From: UBA1141 sp963665155
Lineage (GTDB): Bacteria > Chloroflexota > Dehalococcoidia > Lucifugimonadales > UBA3495
Direction: 5' to 3'
NCBI GenBank assembly: GCA_963665155.2
Contig: CAXXFI010000002.1
Coordinates: forward strand, 1,426,001-1,490,000
Length of the DNA: 64,000 nt
This document shows, piece by piece, positions 61,128-64,000 of this stretch. A program made the position numbers and the translations under genes. The notes beneath the pieces were generated by a model. That model was not told the DNA's origin. It did not search any database and saw only the letters and a list, made by a program, of their open reading frames with translations. Within the stretch, counting starts at the first letter, position 1. Each line of letters opens with the position of its first letter.

Positions 61128-64000
61128 TCACACCAACGCATCCCGCAAAATCTCCACCAAGTGCCGGGCTTTCCGACCGGTGCCGTCCTCAATCTGCTGT
61201 CGGCAGGACACGCCGGTAACCGCCACCTCCCAATCCTCGCCCTTGCCGTTGACCGCCGGGAACAACGACTGTCCCCCAATGGTCATGGAAATATCGTAAT
61301 GGTCCTTCTCGAAGCCAAAGGAACCGGCCATACCGCAGCAACCGGCGTTTACCAATTCCACGTCCATCCCTGGCGGCAGTCGCAACGCCCCCATTGAGCT
61401 GTCGGTACCCGCCAAGGCTTTCTGGTGGCAGTGACCGTGGAACAGGACCTTCTTCGCCCCGTCGCCGAACTTCAGGTCCAACTCTCCCTTTTCCTGGAGC
61501 ATCATCAAGAACTCTTCAATCAAGTAAACGTGCTCCGCAACCTTGCGCGACTTGTCATCCCCCAGCATCTCTGGGTACTCATCGCGGAAAGACAGGATGC
61601 AGCTAGGCTCGCAACCTACAATCGCCACCCCACGCTGAGCATAGTGGTAGAGCAAATCCACGTTATAACGAGCGTTTTCCACCGCTTCGCTCAAAAACCC
61701 CTTGGAGATCATAGGACGCCCACAGCACCCAACGTTGGCCAACTCAACGTTGAAACCAGCGGCCTCCAGGAGTTCCACCGCCGCTTTCCCGACCTGAGGG
61801 TAGTTGTAGTTCATAAAGGTGTCGTTGAACAGCACCACCGTCCGGGCTCCTTGATTCTCAACGGGTGTCGCCATACTTCCCCCCTTCGTAAAGGGGGTCT
61901 GAGGGGGATTTCCCCTGCGTTTTTCAAACCACTTGGGGAATGTCTCCCTCTGGAAAGTGGGTAATTTTCGGCGGGGATGGATGCCCAAGAACTTGGCGGC
62001 CAAAAACCGGCCCACCGGATTGGCCGCAAGCCAGTTGGAGAAAGGAGCGAACCGGCTGCCCAAACGGCTAACGCGGTTTATGTGGGCAAACACCTTATTG
62101 CCCAAGGGACGGCCGTTGGATTTGTAGTAATTGTCCAAGAACTCGTACTTCAGCTTGGCCATATCCACGCCCGAATCGCACTCGGCCTTGCACGCCTTGC
62201 ATTCCAAGCACAAATCCATGGCGTCGAACAGCCTTTGGCTGGAAATGGTCCCCTCTGGCAGCTTCCCCGACAACGCGGCCCGTAGCAGATTGGCCCGGCC
62301 TCTAGTCGAATGCTCTTCGTCCCTGGTGGCAATAAACGACGGACACATGGACCCATCGAGTTTGCGGCAGGCACCCATTCCGTTGCACATCTCCACCGCA
62401 CCGGCGAAGTTGGTATCTATGGAGAAGTCCAACGTCGTGGACGGCGACGAGGTTTGGTAATCCCCACCGTAACGCAGGTTGTCGGTCATAGGCGGACAAT
62501 CTATTATCTTCCCCGGGTTCATTATTCCCTGGGGGTCGAAGGTTCGTTTGACCTCCCGAAACACTTCGTAAATCTGGGAGCCGAACATCTTCTCAGTCCA
62601 GACGCCTCGGACGATGCCGTCTCCATGCTCGCCGCTCATGGATCCACCGAACTCTTTCACCAGATCGCTAATCTCATCGGAGATTGACACCATGGTCGCA
62701 ACGCCACCAGCGTCTTTCAGGCTTACCAATGGGCGAATGTGCAAACAACCAACGCTGGCGTGGCCGTAGTAAGCGGCCTGAGTTCCGTGATTGCGTACGA
62801 TCTCGTCGAACCGGCGCACGAACTCTCCCAGGTTCTCCGGATCCACCGCCGGGTCTTCGACGAAGGGCAGGGGCTTAGCGTCGCCGTGAAGGCTCATCAA
62901 CAACCCCAACCCGGCCTTGCGCACGGCCCACACCGCAGCCTGGGCCCCACGGTCCAGCAGGTTGACGCAGGCGTAACCCAACCTCCGCCGGGTCATGTCC
63001 TCTTTCAGAGCGTCCATTTTTCCGGTGAGTTCGGCTTCCGACTCCCCGTAAAACTCCACCGCCAGCAACGCCCCTGGGTCGCCCTCAATGAAGTTCATGC
63101 TTCGGGAATGGCCCAATGACTCTCTGGAGCGGTCCAACAGGATTTTATCCATTACCTCCACCGACGAGGGGTCGTACTTCAACACCTCCTTGGTGGCCTC
63201 AGCAGCTTCTACAATTCCCCGGAAATGCAGCACGGACAGAGCTGTCATAGTGGGGCGAGCCACCAGGTTGACTTTGGTCTCGGTCACCACACATAGGGTA
63301 CCCTCCGAGCCCACCACCATCCGGGCCATGTTGAACTTCTCATCAGTCAGGAATTCGTCCAGGTTGTAGCCGCTGACCCGCCGGTTGATATTGGGGTACC
63401 TGGCCTCAATTTCAGCTGCGTTTTCCCTGGCAATGCGGCGAATTCCCCGGTAAATATCCGCTTCCAAGCCAGTGCCGCTAAGCTTTTCTTCCAATTCGTG
63501 GGGCTGCAACGTCCGGAAGTGGGCTTGGGAGCCGTCGGCCAACACCGTAAAAACTTCTTGGATGTGGTCCAACGTCTTGCCGTAGATCACCGAGTGAGCG
63601 CCGCAGGTGTTGTTGCCGATACCGCCGCCGACGCAAGCCCTGTTGGAGGTCGTGGGGTCGGGAGCATACATCAAGCCCTGATCCGCCAGTTGCTTGTTAA
63701 GCTGGTCCAAGACTATGCCCGGCTCCACCCGCGCCCACTGCTCATCAGGGTTCACTTCCAGCACCTGATTCAAATACTTGCTGAAGTCGATGACGATGGC
63801 GTGGTTGACCGTCTGACCAGCCAGGCTGGTGCCTCCGGCCCTAGGCAACACAGGCACACCGCTGTCCTTGGCCACTTGCATCACCGCCACAACGTCCTCG
63901 GCGTTACGGGGTATGACCACACCCACGGGCTCCATCTGGTAAATGCTGGCGTCGGTGCTGTAAAGCATCCGGGAGAAGGTGTCGAAGCGCACCTCCCCCG
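61128..64000 (-). CDS. FAD-linked oxidase / Fe-S fusion (glycolate or D-lactate dehydrogenase-like), 5' end outside window
   Basis: More than 957 residues; the frame is open at the right edge (GEVRFDTFSRM), so the start is outside. Part 1 is a PCMH-type FAD-binding domain (VLPRAGGTSLAGQTV, VEPGIVLDQLN, GNNTCGAHSV) and FAD-oxidase C-domain, part 2 a ferredoxin-type Fe-S region with CNGMGACRKLDGSMC and CLECKACKAECDSGVD, part 3 a pair of CCG domains (VGCCGRPMI, AGCCGMAGSFG). This is the layout of GlcD plus GlcF in one chain, oxidising a 2-hydroxy acid and passing electrons to quinone. Between parts 2 and 3 the residues RGNPPQTPFTKGG derive from a REP repeat inserted in frame. Confidence 0.93.
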   Translation of the reverse strand, partial: GEVRFDTFSRMLYSTDASIYQMEPVGVVIPRNAEDVVAVMQVAKDSGVPVLPRAGGTSLAGQTVNHAIVIDFSKYLNQVLEVNPDEQWARVEPGIVLDQLNKQLADQGLMYAPDPTTSNRACVGGGIGNNTCGAHSVIYGKTLDHIQEVFTVLADGSQAHFRTLQPHELEEKLSGTGLEADIYRGIRRIARENAAEIEARYPNINRRVSGYNLDEFLTDEKFNMARMVVGSEGTLCVVTETKVNLVARPTMTALSVLHFRGIVEAAEATKEVLKYDPSSVEVMDKILLDRSRESLGHSRSMNFIEGDPGALLAVEFYGESEAELTGKMDALKEDMTRRRLGYACVNLLDRGAQAAVWAVRKAGLGLLMSLHGDAKPLPFVEDPAVDPENLGEFVRRFDEIVRNHGTQAAYYGHASVGCLHIRPLVSLKDAGGVATMVSISDEISDLVKEFGGSMSGEHGDGIVRGVWTEKMFGSQIYEVFREVKRTFDPQGIMNPGKIIDCPPMTDNLRYGGDYQTSSPSTTLDFSIDTNFAGAVEMCNGMGACRKLDGSMCPSFIATRDEEHSTRGRANLLRAALSGKLPEGTISSQRLFDAMDLCLECKACKAECDSGVDMAKLKYEFLDNYYKSNGRPLGNKVFAHINRVSRLGSRFAPFSNWLAANPVGRFLAAKFLGIHPRRKLPTFQRETFPKWFEKRRGNPPQTPFTKGGSMATPVENQGARTVVLFNDTFMNYNYPQVGKAAVELLEAAGFNVELANVGCCGRPMISKGFLSEAVENARYNVDLLYHYAQRGVAIVGCEPSCILSFRDEYPEMLGDDKSRKVAEHVYLIEEFLMMLQEKGELDLKFGDGAKKVLFHGHCHQKALAGTDSSMGALRLPPGMDVELVNAGCCGMAGSFGFEKDHYDISMTIGGQSLFPAVNGKGEDWEVAVTGVSCRQQIEDGTGRKARHLVEILRDALV
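61876..61914. repeat. REP-like repeat inserted in a coding region
   Basis: CTTCCCCCCTTCGTAAAGGG followed by GTCTGAGGGGGATTTCCCC, similar to the repeats at 36117 and 61040. On the minus strand it encodes RGNPPQTPFTKGG in frame within the dehydrogenase. Confidence 0.8.

Overview
The window is a bacterial chromosome segment of moderately high GC. It is dominated by stand-alone catabolic enzymes: acyl-CoA dehydrogenase, SDRs, a class III CoA-transferase, a Baeyer-Villiger-type monooxygenase, GMC oxidoreductase, SMP-30 lactonases, carboxymuconolactone decarboxylases, dienelactone hydrolase, copper amine oxidase and a glycolate/D-lactate-type FAD/Fe-S dehydrogenase. This mix of paralogue-rich degradative families with few conserved operons resembles Chloroflexota of the SAR202/Dehalococcoidia type. 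That placement is inferred from gene content only; no rRNA, tRNA or marker gene is present. I saw no CRISPR array and no phage.

Layout. 0.2-2.4 kb: acyl-CoA dehydrogenase and SDR. 2.8-6.1 kb: a graveyard of broken IS3, IS110, ISNCY and serine-recombinase genes. 6.3-15.9 kb (mostly minus strand): a double CoA-transferase split by a stop codon, flavin monooxygenase, epoxide-hydrolase-like enzyme, SDR, lactonase, tandem CMD protein. 16.4-26.2 kb: GMC oxidoreductase, MFS transporter, broken luciferase-like monooxygenase, amidohydrolase, esterase, an MFS gene split by a 171-bp miniature element, copper amine oxidase. 26.3-29.5 kb: broken IS630 and IS4 elements and two gene stumps (TPR, MFS). 29.6-34.4 kb: NHL propeller, ureidoglycolate-lyase-like protein, S9 peptidase and PuuE-like allantoinase, a possible purine-ring/ureide salvage group. 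34.7-39.0 kb: a stress-signalling group with a REC-Usp-Usp fusion whose receiver has Glu at the phosphorylation site, a double Usp protein and an orphan NarL/DevR-type regulator. 39.3-44.6 kb: dienelactone hydrolase, cupin, class V aminotransferase, NIPSNAP, VOC, SMP-30. 45.4-59.1 kb: a family of exported serine hydrolases (beta-lactamase fold and S9), most of them damaged, one of them hosting a 5.3-kb nested insertion-sequence stack. 59.5-64 kb: a second copy of the SMP-30 gene, a CMD gene and the FAD/Fe-S dehydrogenase, which runs off the right edge.

The most distinctive structure is a set of mobile elements that all use CTAG as insertion site: an IS701-type element, an IS1182-type element, a 25-bp relic made only of two IS701 ends, a 171-bp miniature element with IS1182-like ends, and a dispersed approx. 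160-bp family present in three full copies. Removing the inserts with one CTAG restores the reading frame of the host gene in two independent cases. Because CTAG contains TAG, elements can sit on a stop codon and regenerate it; two copies of the 160-bp family and one transposase use exactly that position. The window also holds many recent lesions (premature stops, frameshifts, a perfect 249-bp in-frame duplication), so either the genome is under relaxed selection or part of this is assembly or sequencing error.
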